From Pseudomonas sp. PB101 (GTDB taxonomy: Bacteria > Pseudomonadota > Gammaproteobacteria > Pseudomonadales > Pseudomonadaceae), in assembly GCF_009764265.1 (NCBI RefSeq), contig NZ_RWIR01000092.1:372001-436000 (forward strand): a DNA stretch of 64,000 nt. Reading direction: 5' to 3'. Made by a program: the position numbers and the translations under genes. Under the pieces are notes generated by a model, which was given only the letters and a program-made list of their open reading frames with translations, was not told the origin of the DNA and did not search any database. Position 1 is the first letter of the stretch. Every line of letters starts with the position of its first letter. Of the stretch, positions 42,771 through 52,800 are shown in pieces.

Positions 42771-43580
42771 ATGAAAAAGAACTACCTCTCCCACCCAGTC
42801 AAAGCACTGGCCCTGGCCCTCGGCCTGTTCAGCTCGGCAACCTTCGCCGCCGACGCCGCGCTGAAAATCGGCACCACCGCCGCCTTCGCCATTCCCCTGG
42901 AAGCGGCCGTCGAAGAAGCCGGCAAACAGGGCCTGAAAGTCGAGCTCGTAGAGTTCACCGACTGGATCGCGCCGAACGTCAGCCTCGCCGCCGGCGACAT
43001 CGACGTGAACTACTTCCAGCACATTCCGTTCCTGGAAAACGCCAAGGCTGCGTCCGGTTTCGACCTGGTGCCGTTCGCGCCGGGCATCATCAACAACGTC
43101 GGCCTCTATTCGAAGAAATACAAAAGCTTCGACGAACTGCCGCAAGGCGCCAGCGTGGCCATCGCCAACGACCCGATCAACAGCGGACGCGGCCTGCAAC
43201 TGCTGGCCAAGGCCGGTCTGATCACCCTCAAGCCCGGCGTCGGCTACAAGGCCACCGAAGAAGACATCATCGCCAACCCGAAGAAAATCAAGATCCTCCA
43301 GGTCGAAGCGGTGCAGTTGGTGCGCGCCTATGACGACGCCGACCTGGTGCAGGGCTACCCCGCCTACATTCGCTTGGCGAAAACCTTCGATGCCGGCTCC
43401 GCGCTGCTGTTCGACGGCCTCGACCACAAGGAGTACGTGATCCAGTTCGTGATCCAGCCGAAAAGCAAAACCGACCCGCGCCTGATCAAGTTCGTCGACA
43501 TCTACCAGCACTCACCCGCTGTGCGCGCCGCGCTGGATAAAGCCCACGGCAAGCTCTACCAAGCCGGTTGGGAAAGCTGA
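42771..43580 (+). CDS. metQ: MetQ-family substrate-binding protein (with metNI)
   Basis: The 269-residue protein has a signal peptide ending ATFAAD without a lipobox cysteine, then the NlpA/MetQ fold (FTDWIAPNVSLAAGDIDVNY, then FQHIPFLEN). It binds methionine or a related sulfur compound. It is followed in three bases by metN, so it belongs with this importer. Its place after the monooxygenase suggests a methionine-related or sulfonate ligand. Confidence 0.9.
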   Translation: MKKNYLSHPVKALALALGLFSSATFAADAALKIGTTAAFAIPLEAAVEEAGKQGLKVELVEFTDWIAPNVSLAAGDIDVNYFQHIPFLENAKAASGFDLVPFAPGIINNVGLYSKKYKSFDELPQGASVAIANDPINSGRGLQLLAKAGLITLKPGVGYKATEEDIIANPKKIKILQVEAVQLVRAYDDADLVQGYPAYIRLAKTFDAGSALLFDGLDHKEYVIQFVIQPKSKTDPRLIKFVDIYQHSPAVRAALDKAHGKLYQAGWES

Positions 43581-43582
43581 GC

Positions 43583-44704
43583 ATGACCGCCGCGATCCAA
43601 CGGCGACTGGAGATTCCAGAGCCTCAACGTGCTGAACAAACCGAACTGCATCCCGAGCTCAATCGTGCCCATGTGCGCTTCATCAATCTGGGCAAAACCT
43701 ACAACGGCCAGCAAGGCCCGGTGGCCGCGTTGCACGGCATCGACCTGGCGATCCAGCGCGGCGAAGTGTTCGGCATCATCGGCCGCAGCGGCGCCGGCAA
43801 GTCGTCGCTGATCCGCACCATCAACCGCCTGGAACAACCGAGCAGCGGTCGGGTGCTGATCGATCAGGTGGACATCGGCGAGTTCGACGAAGACCGCCTG
43901 GTGGCGCTGCGTCGACGCATCGGCATGATCTTCCAGCACTTCAACCTGATGTCGGCCAAGACCGTTTGGCAGAACGTCGAACTGCCTTTGAAAGTCGCTG
44001 GCGTGCCCAAGGAAAAACGCGAGCAAAAAGTTCGCGAATTGCTGGAACTGGTCGGCCTGCAAGCCAAGCACAAGGCCTACCCGGCGCAATTGTCCGGCGG
44101 GCAGAAACAGCGCGTGGGCATTGCCCGGGCGCTGGTGCATGACCCGCAAATACTGCTGTGCGACGAAGCCACTTCCGCGCTCGACCCGGAGACCACGCAA
44201 TCGATTCTCGGCCTGCTGCGTGAGATCAATCAGCGCCTGGGACTGACCATCGTATTGATCACCCACGAGATGGCGGTGATTCGCGAGATCTGTGATCGGG
44301 TGGTTGTCCTGGAACACGGACGCATCGTCGAGCAAGGTCCGGTGTGGGAAGTGTTCGGCAACCCGCAGCACGAGGTCAGCAAGACATTGCTGGCGCCGTT
44401 GCAGCACGCATTGCCCAAAGAGTTGCAAAGCCGTTTGCAGCCGCAGCCAAAGTCCTCCGACGCAGCCGTAGTCCTGCGCTTGCAGTTCACCGGTAGCCAA
44501 CGCGACGAACCGGACCTGGCCGCGCTGTTCAGCGCCCTGGGTGGGCGAGTGCGACTGCTGCAAGGCGGCGTGGAACGGATTCAGGGTCACGCCCTCGGGC
44601 AACTGCTGCTGGCGGTGACCGGCTCGTCCCTCGACGCCGAGGAGTTGTGTCAACGCGCCGCCCATTGGGCGCAACAGGTGGAGGTACTGGGCTATGTGGT
44701 TTGA
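43583..44704 (+). CDS. metN: Methionine-type ABC transporter ATPase
   Basis: The 373-residue ATPase has Walker A GRSGAGKSS, the signature LSGGQKQRVGIARAL, Walker B ILLCDEATSALDPE and a C-terminal ligand-sensing NIL domain (from about 290). An extra 30 residues precede the ABC domain. It overlaps metI by 11 bases. Confidence 0.93.
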   Translation: MTAAIQRRLEIPEPQRAEQTELHPELNRAHVRFINLGKTYNGQQGPVAALHGIDLAIQRGEVFGIIGRSGAGKSSLIRTINRLEQPSSGRVLIDQVDIGEFDEDRLVALRRRIGMIFQHFNLMSAKTVWQNVELPLKVAGVPKEKREQKVRELLELVGLQAKHKAYPAQLSGGQKQRVGIARALVHDPQILLCDEATSALDPETTQSILGLLREINQRLGLTIVLITHEMAVIREICDRVVVLEHGRIVEQGPVWEVFGNPQHEVSKTLLAPLQHALPKELQSRLQPQPKSSDAAVVLRLQFTGSQRDEPDLAALFSALGGRVRLLQGGVERIQGHALGQLLLAVTGSSLDAEELCQRAAHWAQQVEVLGYVV

Positions 44705-45338
44705 TCGCTTGCTGCAAGGTTTCATCGACACGTTTTTGATGGTCGGTGTGTCGTCGTTGATTGCACTGTTGGCGGGCATCCCGCTGGCGGTAATCCTGGT
44801 CACCAGCTCCAAGGGCGGCATCTTCGAAGCCCCAGGGCTGAACCGCGTTTTGGGTGCTTTCGTGAACCTGTTTCGCTCGGTGCCGTTTCTGATTTTGATG
44901 GTGGCGCTGATTCCGTTCACCCGATTGATCGTCGGGACCACCTATGGCGTATGGGCGGCCGTGGTGCCGCTGACCATCGCGGCTACACCGTTCTTTGCGC
45001 GCATTGCCGAGGTCAGCTTGCGCGAGGTCGACCACGGTTTGATCGAAGCGGCGCAAGCCATGGGTTGCCGGCGTTGGCACATCGTTTGGCATGTGTTGTT
45101 GCCGGAAGCGCTGCCGGGGATTGTCGGCGGGTTCACCATTACCCTCGTGACGATGATCAACTCGTCGGCCATGGCCGGGGCGATTGGCGCAGGCGGCTTG
45201 GGAGACATCGCGTATCGGTATGGGTATCAGCGCTTTGATAGCCAGATCATGTTGACGGTGATTGTGTTGCTGGTGGCGTTGGTGGCGGTGATTCAGTTGG
45301 GTGGGGATCGGTTGGCTCAGGGGTTGAATAAGCGTTGA
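44694..45338 (+). CDS. metI: Methionine-type ABC transporter permease
   Basis: The 214-residue permease has about five membrane helices and the EAA loop EAAQAMGCRRWHIVWHVLLP. It completes the metQNI importer. Start is set by an overlap with the metN end. Confidence 0.93.
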   Translation: MWFDRLLQGFIDTFLMVGVSSLIALLAGIPLAVILVTSSKGGIFEAPGLNRVLGAFVNLFRSVPFLILMVALIPFTRLIVGTTYGVWAAVVPLTIAATPFFARIAEVSLREVDHGLIEAAQAMGCRRWHIVWHVLLPEALPGIVGGFTITLVTMINSSAMAGAIGAGGLGDIAYRYGYQRFDSQIMLTVIVLLVALVAVIQLGGDRLAQGLNKR

Positions 45339-45347
45339 CCCAGGGAA

Positions 45348-45378
45348 GATTATTCCTACGCAGACCGTAGGAATAATC
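45348..45378. terminator. Hairpin between metI and the Rhs gene
   Basis: GATTATTCCTACG (45348-45360) and CGTAGGAATAATC (45366-45378) form a perfect 13-bp stem with a 5-base loop, ten bases after metI and facing the convergent Rhs gene. There is no clear T run, so termination is inferred. Confidence 0.65.
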
Positions 45379-45409
45379 AACAGATAAATGCAGCTCATAG
45401 CACCTTGAA

Positions 45410-48148
45410 TTACTTAACCAATGGATATGCCAAAGACTTCACCAGAATGGCGATAGAGTCTGCATTAGATAAAAGAACGCGATTTAAAAGCTCAGGGTTA
45501 TCATTCAATTGCTTCTCAATACCGACTGCATCCGCTTTACCAAAGTATTTTTCTCGCCTTTCCGCGATGATATATTTCATTGAGTACTCTCCTATACTCG
45601 AATTTTGCAGACCGCTTGAAACCACATCAACTATCGAAGCAGATCTGTTTACATCATCGGGTTTTAAAACCCTATCAGCCGCATAATACATAAAATCCCA
45701 GGTAGGTTTTTTAAGACGATGTGATGACTCATGAATAATGATTGTCATTAACTCAACCGGTGACTTATCAAGAGCGTCACCACTTAAAAATATCCGCTTC
45801 TTTTTATCTTCGGGATGTGTGGATGCCACACTCGGGAGAATTTCACTCTTCGTTGACCAAACTAGCTGTTCAGCTCTGTCGCCCGCGTATTTATCGGCAG
45901 TTTTCTTTAACGGAATGAGTATTTTCAGCAAAGCGCTCCTCAAATCTTCAGGTTTAGCGAACGTGCCGAAGATTCTCGATGTAAAATCGCGATATACGGT
46001 ATCCACATCACCTTCTTGCAGTACTCTGATCGCCTCACCTGTTGCAATTGGAACATTCCTTAACGCCGCCTCTAAACGCTCCCCCTTTTCCGCATTTACT
46101 TGCTTTATCTCACTTAGCCCTCGCGCAACAATTTCACTACCCCAGCTTGCTCTTGTCTTTTCCAATACATCATTTTTACCTTTGTACTTGACCAGACCGA
46201 GAGCATCTCGATAGTTGATCGCGTTATTTCCGCAAAACATATATAAATTAAGACCATCCATACTCCCACTTGGATCAGCACTTACCCAACGTCGTAACCA
46301 CGGTGCGTAATACCGATAACCGTAGTAATAAAGCCCCGTCGTATCCCGTTCCTTGCCCGAATAACGGATGGTCTTGTATTTGGCCACCAATGCACTTTTG
46401 CCCGCCCAGCACGCCGTGCCGCCAAAGGGGTAATAGTGCTCATGAGTCAGCACGCCCGCCTCATGGTCAAGTTCCAGGGTGCTGGAGCCAAGGTGATCGC
46501 TGAGGCTGTAACGCCATTGATCGCCATGCTCACCTTGGGGCCAGTGCCGCGCCCGCACGTTGTTGCGCCCGGCTTCGACGCTGATCACGTGATGTTCTTC
46601 GCCATCGGCCTGGTGGTGGACTTCCAGACCCGGGAGGTAGCGGATCTCAGTGCGCAGGGTGCGGCCACTGCTTTGGACAAAACCCACTTTGCGCAAGCGA
46701 TGGCCGGGGCGGTCGTAGCGGTAGCATTCGTAGTCGTCGGGGTCGGTTTCGCGGTTAACCAAGGTCACGTGGTGCAATTGGTTGCGTACGTCCCAAAGCA
46801 TGGCTTGGCCGCGCTGCAGTTCCTGTTGATTGCCAGCGGCATCGAAACCCGAGGCGATATCGGGCTCGCCCGGCAGCGAACCGTCGTCACGTTGCCCGAG
46901 GCTGCGGTTGCTGCGTGTCGAGGTGAACATCGAGAAGCCAGGTGCACCGCTGTGCTGGCGGGTGATGAGATTGCCACCCCGGTCGTACTCGAAACGTTGG
47001 GTGTAATTGCGCCGTTGATTGGGGTCCAGCGGTGTGGGCAACAGTTCGGGTAGCGCGGGCCCATGACTCGGCTGGCTGACTTCCCAGCCCTGAGCCTCTA
47101 CCAGTTGATAGAGGCTGTCGTAGCGGTAGTTGTTGATCGGGTCGATGCGCTGATTGTTGAAATGGGTCACGGGTTGGGACAGGTCGTGCAACTCGACGAT
47201 GTTGCCCATCGCGTCATAGACGTAGTTCAGGTCCTGCAAGGGTTTTTGGTTGCCGAGCGCCGCCACCAGCCGGATCAGCCGACCGTCATCGGCAGCGTAC
47301 TCGGCATGGGTCACTACACCATTGCCCGCAGTTTCGCGCTCGACCTGATCCTGGGCGTTGTAGCGGATGTCGCTGACCGGGCGTTGCGGCGGCTTTTCAG
47401 GGTCAGCCATTTGCAGCCAGACCACATTCAACTTGCCCGCTACGTCGTAGCTAAAGGTGCGAACGTTGCCCATTGCATCGGTTTGTCGCTGAAGCTCTTC
47501 GTCGGGATTGAAGGTGTGGCGGGTGATGAACGATTGGGCTTCCAACCATGAATCGCGTTCATCGAAATCCAGCGGCCAATCCGGTGTTTCGAGGTCGGCG
47601 AGAAAGCGTTGCGCTTCAACCAGCACTGCACCCGCGAGCCCATAGTCAACGACACACTGCGTGCCTGCCGGATGGTCATGGCGGGTCAACTGCCCACATT
47701 GGTTGTGCTTGGCGAACGCTGGATCGGCGCCAGCATAGGTCAGCCGCTCCACCACGCGTGGCGACTCTCCAGCAGCCTGCTCCAAGATTGTGACCGGCCG
47801 CTGTTGATCGTCATGTTCGGTGTGGCGCTGACTGCCACGTGCATCCCAGAACGAACCGGGCAAACCCGCCTGATCCAGCAAACTCAACTGCCAACCGGCA
47901 TCGACGCTGTCCGTCAGCAACGGTTGCCCGCTCAAACCGTAGCGTGTGGCCAGGTTCGGTTGCGGCGCCATGCCCCACAAACGTGGGTCCCAGGACTCGA
48001 CCAAGCGCCCCGCCGTATCGAAGCGTTGCCGGGTGATGCGTGGATCAATCACCGGGCTATCGGGGTGGCGGCAATAACCGACGCTGCGGATTGCCAGGGC
48101 GCGTGGATCGATGACCGACAGCGTGGGTGTCGCGGCGTGGGGGTTCAT
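45410..48148 (-). CDS. TccC-like Rhs protein with metalloprotease-like C-terminal domain
   Basis: The 912-residue protein is laid out like Photorhabdus TccC: no signal peptide, a short N-terminus (IDPRALAIRSVGYCRHPDSP), about 20 YD-type repeats, an RHS core ending RRWVSADPSGSMDGLNLYMF then NNAINYRDALGL at about residue 652, and a 260-residue variable tail. The tail contains HESSH (His806, Glu807, His810), a zinc-protease HExxH motif, with TWDFMY (Thr816, Asp818, Tyr821) seven residues later, resembling the T-x-D-x-x-Y motif of aspzincin (M35-type) endopeptidases. The tail DNA (45410-46192) is visibly AT-richer than the core, as expected for exchanged Rhs tips. No immunity-like gene follows. 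No Tc A or other B components are in the window. Confidence 0.85.
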   Translation of the reverse strand: MNPHAATPTLSVIDPRALAIRSVGYCRHPDSPVIDPRITRQRFDTAGRLVESWDPRLWGMAPQPNLATRYGLSGQPLLTDSVDAGWQLSLLDQAGLPGSFWDARGSQRHTEHDDQQRPVTILEQAAGESPRVVERLTYAGADPAFAKHNQCGQLTRHDHPAGTQCVVDYGLAGAVLVEAQRFLADLETPDWPLDFDERDSWLEAQSFITRHTFNPDEELQRQTDAMGNVRTFSYDVAGKLNVVWLQMADPEKPPQRPVSDIRYNAQDQVERETAGNGVVTHAEYAADDGRLIRLVAALGNQKPLQDLNYVYDAMGNIVELHDLSQPVTHFNNQRIDPINNYRYDSLYQLVEAQGWEVSQPSHGPALPELLPTPLDPNQRRNYTQRFEYDRGGNLITRQHSGAPGFSMFTSTRSNRSLGQRDDGSLPGEPDIASGFDAAGNQQELQRGQAMLWDVRNQLHHVTLVNRETDPDDYECYRYDRPGHRLRKVGFVQSSGRTLRTEIRYLPGLEVHHQADGEEHHVISVEAGRNNVRARHWPQGEHGDQWRYSLSDHLGSSTLELDHEAGVLTHEHYYPFGGTACWAGKSALVAKYKTIRYSGKERDTTGLYYYGYRYYAPWLRRWVSADPSGSMDGLNLYMFCGNNAINYRDALGLVKYKGKNDVLEKTRASWGSEIVARGLSEIKQVNAEKGERLEAALRNVPIATGEAIRVLQEGDVDTVYRDFTSRIFGTFAKPEDLRSALLKILIPLKKTADKYAGDRAEQLVWSTKSEILPSVASTHPEDKKKRIFLSGDALDKSPVELMTIIIHESSHRLKKPTWDFMYYAADRVLKPDDVNRSASIVDVVSSGLQNSSIGEYSMKYIIAERREKYFGKADAVGIEKQLNDNPELLNRVLLSNADSIAILVKSLAYPLVK

Positions 48149-48385
48149 TACGCTGTCGGTCCTTCCCTATGACTGAGGACAGACTGAACTTTTTTTGACC
48201 GAGCCGAAACTGTAAGAAGTTACAGGTAGATGTCTTTGAAAGCAGGCAAGAGTCCTGATCAAAAGGGAAGTTTTCGTACAGGAAAATCAGCAGTTTTGCA
48301 GGTTCTATCCCTTTCTTTTGCAGGACATTTCCTAGATCATTTCGCTCGCTTGCGCCTGCCGAATCCGATGGCTAGTCTCGGTCCG

Positions 48386-48602
48386 TCACTGCTTATCAGT
48401 GATCGGGTTTAGTCGCCCGGATTTCATCGGGCGCACAGCGCCACCTTTCTTCAGGTGTTTTTTATCGCCTGAAATCTATGGTGGCTGTGCGCAGGGCACC
48501 TTCGGGTGCGCCGGTTCCCGATGTCCGGTCGACTAACCTGCGTGCAGCCGCCACCCCCTATTCGTTTAGTCGCGATATCGGTTGGCTCCAACTACATCGG
48601 AG
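48386..48602 (+). promoter_or_regulatory. Structured leader of the DUF3077 gene (candidate cis-acting RNA)
   Basis: The 225 bases before the gene fold repeatedly: TCACTG/CAGTGA (48386-48391, 48397-48402); CGCCCG/CGGGCG (48414-48419, 48428-48433); a long-range pair GGTTTAGTCG (48406-48415) with CGACTAACC (48530-48538); GCGCACAGCGCCACC (48431-48445) with GGTGGCTGTGCGC (48480-48492); TTCAGG/CCTGAA; and GCACC-TTCG-GGTGC (48496-48509). Both long-range 5' elements have second copies downstream: GCAGCCGCCACC (48544-48555) and GTTTAGTCGC (48564-48573). Alternative pairing next to the ribosome site (GGAG, 48599-48602) is thus possible. Confidence 0.65.
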
Positions 48603-48610
48603 TTTTACCA

Positions 48611-48967
48611 ATGAAGAAACCCGTTCCCGATCCACCTCCCGAAAACCCTACCAACGAAACCGTCACCGACGATTTGCTCAGGGATCGTTCCGCGCTCTAC
48701 CGAGCCATCGATTTCCACCTCACCGGCAAGCAACCCACACCCCCCGATGAAATGCGCTTCTACAACGTCAGCAAAGACGTGAGCTTCGAAGACACCCAGC
48801 TCTATGTCGCCGACCTGCTGCGTTGTGCTTCGGTCACGGCGTATCAGTGTGGCGAACAACTGAAGGGCGCCGACCGGGCGATGGTGTATTCGATCTGGCA
48901 TTTGCTGGAGATTGCCAAGGCGATGGTGGATCACTCCATTGAGTGTCTGGGGATGAAAAAGGGCTGA
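48611..48967 (+). CDS. DUF3077-type small protein
   Basis: The 118-residue protein has a Pro/Asn-rich N-terminus (MKKPVPDPPPENPTNETVTD), a short strand near FYNVSKDVSFEDTQ and two helices (YVADLLRCASVTAYQCGEQL and MVYSIWHLLEIAKAMVDHSI). This fits the Pseudomonas DUF3077-like family, of unknown function. The start follows GGAG with eight bases of spacing at the end of a highly structured leader, which probably regulates it. Confidence 0.75.
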   Translation: MKKPVPDPPPENPTNETVTDDLLRDRSALYRAIDFHLTGKQPTPPDEMRFYNVSKDVSFEDTQLYVADLLRCASVTAYQCGEQLKGADRAMVYSIWHLLEIAKAMVDHSIECLGMKKG

Positions 48968-48988
48968 TATTTTTTGTGTTTTCCAGAT

Positions 48989-49075
48989 AGCCATCGCGGG
49001 CAAGCCCGCTCCCACAGGTATCGCGGCGCTTGAAGCACCGCGCAATCCTGTGGGAGCGGGCTTGCCCGCGATGGG
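48989..49075. repeat. REP doublet
   Basis: AGCCATCGCGGGCAAGCCCG near 48989 and the inverted GAGCGGGCTTGCCCGCGATG ending near 49075 flank about 35 bases after the DUF3077-type gene. Confidence 0.92.
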
Positions 49076-49140
49076 CTGCGCAGCAGCCCCAGGCCTCATG
49101 GCGTATATTCGGTGAATCCAAATTGCCTGCGCAGCCGATC

Positions 49141-49770
49141 ATGAAGCAAACACCCGACGACCTCGAACAGATCACCTCCACGACCCTCGGTCACTACAAC
49201 GCGGTCGCCGAAGACTTTCGCGAAGGCACGCGCGATCACGACGTCAGCCAGAACATCGATGCCCTGCTGCGGCATATTCAGGGCGAGGCGCCTTTCGACA
49301 TTCTCGACTTCGGCTGCGGGCCGGGACGCGATCTGCAAACCTTCACCCGCATGGGCCACAAGGCGGTCGGCCTCGACGGTTCGGAAAAACTTGCGCAGAT
49401 GGCGCGGGACGATAGCGGTTGCGAGGTGTGGCAGCAGGACTTCCTGAAGCTTGATCTGCCAGCCGAGCGTTTCGACGGGATTTTTGCCAACGCGGTGCTG
49501 TTTCATGTTCCGCGTCAGGAATTGCCTCGGGTGTTGAAGCAATTGTGGGGAGCGCTGAAGCCAGGTGGGGTGTTGTTCAGTTCCAATCCCCGTGGCGAGA
49601 ATCAGGAAGGCTGGAACGGGCCGCGTTATGGGTCGTACCACGACCTGGCGGCCTGGCAGCATTTGTTGATCGAGGCGGGGTTTGTGGAGCTGGAGCATTA
49701 CTACCGGCCGGCAGGGCTGCCGCGGGAGCAGCAGCCCTGGTTGGCGAGTGTTTGGCGTAAGGCTGTGTAG
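49141..49770 (+). CDS. Class I SAM-dependent methyltransferase
   Basis: The 209-residue protein has the SAM-binding motif ILDFGCGPGRDLQTF at about residues 54-68, followed by VGLDGSEKLAQMARDD and the FDGIFANAVLFHVPRQELPR segment. The substrate is unknown; the domain resembles Tellurite-resistance and UbiE-like small-molecule methyltransferases. It lies alone between two REP doublets. Confidence 0.85.
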   Translation: MKQTPDDLEQITSTTLGHYNAVAEDFREGTRDHDVSQNIDALLRHIQGEAPFDILDFGCGPGRDLQTFTRMGHKAVGLDGSEKLAQMARDDSGCEVWQQDFLKLDLPAERFDGIFANAVLFHVPRQELPRVLKQLWGALKPGGVLFSSNPRGENQEGWNGPRYGSYHDLAAWQHLLIEAGFVELEHYYRPAGLPREQQPWLASVWRKAV

Positions 49771-49780
49771 TCAATTCGGA

Positions 49781-49865
49781 CGCCATCGCGAGCAAGCTCG
49801 CTCCCACAGGGTTCAGCGCAATCCCTGTGGGAGCGGCGGTGCGGCGATCCGACTTGCCCGCGATG
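49781..49865. repeat. REP doublet with interrupted right unit
   Basis: CGCCATCGCGAGCAAGCTCG near 49781 faces CTGTGGGAGCGGCGGTGCGG, where an apparent short insertion (GGTGCGGCGATCCGA) splits the right unit before CTTGCCCGCGATG. Confidence 0.82.
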
Positions 49866-49882
49866 AGCGCGCAGCGCTCGCC

Positions 49883-52800
49883 TTACTGCACCTCTTTCTT
49901 CGGCTCGCGAATCTTGTACCAGGCCACATACAGCGCCGGCAAAAACAGCAGCGTCAGCAAGGTGGCGATGACGATCCCGCCGATCATCGCGTAGGCCATC
50001 GGCCCCCAGAACACTTCCCGGGCAATCGGGATCATCCCCATGCTCGCCGCCGCCGCGGTCAGCAGGATCGGCCGACGCCGGTGCTCGGTGGCTTGCACCA
50101 CCGCATCCCACGGCGTGTAGCCCTTCTGTTCGTATTCCTCGATCTGGGTCACCAGGATCACCGAGTTACGAATGATGATACCGATCAGCGCCAGAATCCC
50201 GAGGATCGCCACGAAGCCCATCGGCGTACCGGTAGGCACTAGCGCGAGCACCACGCCGATCAGCCCCAACGGCGCGACACTGGCCACCAGGAACAGCTTC
50301 TGCACGCTGTGCAGCTGGATCATCAGGAAGGTCGCCATCATGAACAGCATCAGCGGCACGACCTTGGCAATCGGCCCTTGGGCCTTGCCGCTTTCCTCCA
50401 CCGTACCACCGGTGGCGACCTTGTAACCCGCCGGCAGTTTGGCTGCAAAAGCGTCGATGGACGGCTTGAGGATTTTCACCAGGTCGGTCGGCTGGATCTC
50501 GTCACGTATCGCCGCCTTGATGGTGATGGTCGGCAGGCGATCCCTGCGCCATACCAACGGCTGCTCCAGTTCGTAACGCACGGTGGCGAACGCCAGCAGC
50601 GGAATCGACGTGCCGCTCGGCGTGACGATTTGCAGGTTCTGCAGGGTTTCCGGCGTACCGCGTTCGGAGTCCACCGCGCGACCGACCACGTTGATCAGGT
50701 AAATGTCGTCATCGACCTGGGTCACTGACTGGCCGCTGACGATGCCGTTCATCAGGTTGGCCACGTCCTCGGAAGACAGCCCCAACTGCCGCGCCTTGTC
50801 CTGCGCGATGTCGATGCGCAGCACTTTGCCCGGCTCGTTCCAGTCGTAGATGATCTCGCCGATGTGCGGGTTCTTGTCCAGCTCCGTGGCCAGGTCGATG
50901 GCATGTCGACGCACCTGATCGATGTCCTTGCCGCTGACCCGGTACTGGATCGGCCGCCCTACCGGCGGGCCCATTTCCAGCGCCTGGACATAACCACCGA
51001 TGCCGACGAAGTCGTTGCGCAAGCGATCGCGCAGCTTCTGCATCATGGCCTCGCGGGTATGGCCTTTGCTGACGATCACCAATTGTGCGTAGAACGGGTT
51101 CTGCAGTTGCTGGTCCAGAGGCAGGTAAAAACGGATGGCGCCCTGACCGATGTAGGTACTCCAGCGCACGATGTCCGGATCATCCTTGAGCGTGGCTTCG
51201 AGGCGATCGACCGCCCTTCGGGTTTCGTCGATCGAGGAGTTTTGCGGCAGGTTCAGGTCCACCAGGATTTCCGGGCGATCCGATGACGGGAAGAACTGGT
51301 TCTGCACGTAACGCATGCAAAACAACGCCAGCACAAAGCACAGGACAGTGATGCCAATGGCCCACCAGCGATTGCGCATGCACCACAGCAGCCCGCCGTT
51401 GAACGCCTTGCCGATACGCCCGGGCTCGTCCTGGTGGGGTTTTACCTTGGTGCTGAGAATGTGCACGCCGATCACCGGCGCAAACAGAACCGCCACCACC
51501 CATGACACCAGCATCGCACAGGCAATCACCGCAAACAGCGTGTAGGTGTACTCACCGGCGGAGCTGGCGTTCAAGCCGATCGGCACGAAGCCCGCCACGG
51601 TCACCAGCGTACCGGTGAGCATCGGGAATGCCGTGGAGGTGTAGGCGAAGGTTGCCGCCTGCTCCTTGGTCTCGCCCATTTCCAGGCGCGTGACCATCAT
51701 TTCCACGGTGATCATCGCATCGTCCACCAGCAGGCCGAGGGCGATGATCAGTGCACCGAGGGAAATCCGCTGCATGGTGATGCCGCTGTATTCCATGAAT
51801 ACAAACACCATCGCCAGCACCAGCGGGATCGAGCATGCCACCACCAGCCCGGCGCGCACGCCAAGGCTGACGAAACTGACCAGCAGCACGATCACCACCG
51901 CCTCGAACAGCGCGCTGGTAAAGCCGCCGACGGCCTCTTCCACCACCACAGCCTGGTCGGAAACGTTGTAGATGCCGACACCGATCGGCAGGTCGGCGGT
52001 CAACTGGTCAATACGGGTGTGCAAGGCCTTGCCGAACGCCTGGACGTTGCCACCCGTTTGCATGGCAATCGCCAGGCCGATGGCCGGTTTGCCGTTGATG
52101 CGGAATTCCGGCGAGGCCGGATCGACATAGCCGCGACGGATTTCAGCGATGTCGGCCAGACGATAGTAGCGGTCGTTGAGCTTGAGGTTGACCTCGGCGA
52201 GGTCTTTCTCCGAAGCGAACTTCCCTGAGGTGCGCACCGAAATCCGCTCCGGCCCGGCCTCAATGACACCCGCCGGAGTCACGGCGTTCTGGGTTTGCAG
52301 GCTCTGCACCACCTGACGCTCATCGATGCCCAGCGCGGCGAGTTTGCGTGTGGAGAAGTTCAGGTAAAGCACTTCGTCCTGCTGGCCGACCATCTCGATC
52401 TTGCCCAGCCCCGGCACGCCGCGAATTTCCATGCGCGCCTGTTCCACGTAATCGCGCAGCTGACGCATGGTCAGGCCGTCGGCGGTGAAGGCGTAGATCG
52501 ATCCGAAGACGTCACCGAACTCGTCGTTGAACGACGGCCCCTGTATGCCCTGCGGAAACTGGTACTTGATGTCGTTGATCTTCTTGCGCACCTGGTACCA
52601 GATTTCCGGGATGTCCTTGGCACTGGTGGTGTCGCGCAGGTACACGTACACCGTCGACTCGCCGGGGCGCGTGTAACTTTTCACGTAGTCGAGGGAGTCC
52701 AGCTCCTCAAGCTTTTTCTCGATCCGGTCAGTGATCTGCTTGAGCGTTTCCTCCTGGGTCGCGCCCGGCCATTTGCTCTGGATCACCATGGTCTTGATGG

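Noticed and set aside
41529..43511. Long open frame (660 codons) on the minus strand
   Set aside because: It runs antisense across the monooxygenase, a REP doublet and metQ, so it cannot be a real gene.
43556..44941. Open frame (461 codons) on the minus strand
   Set aside because: Antisense to metN and metI, which have intact ABC transporter motifs.
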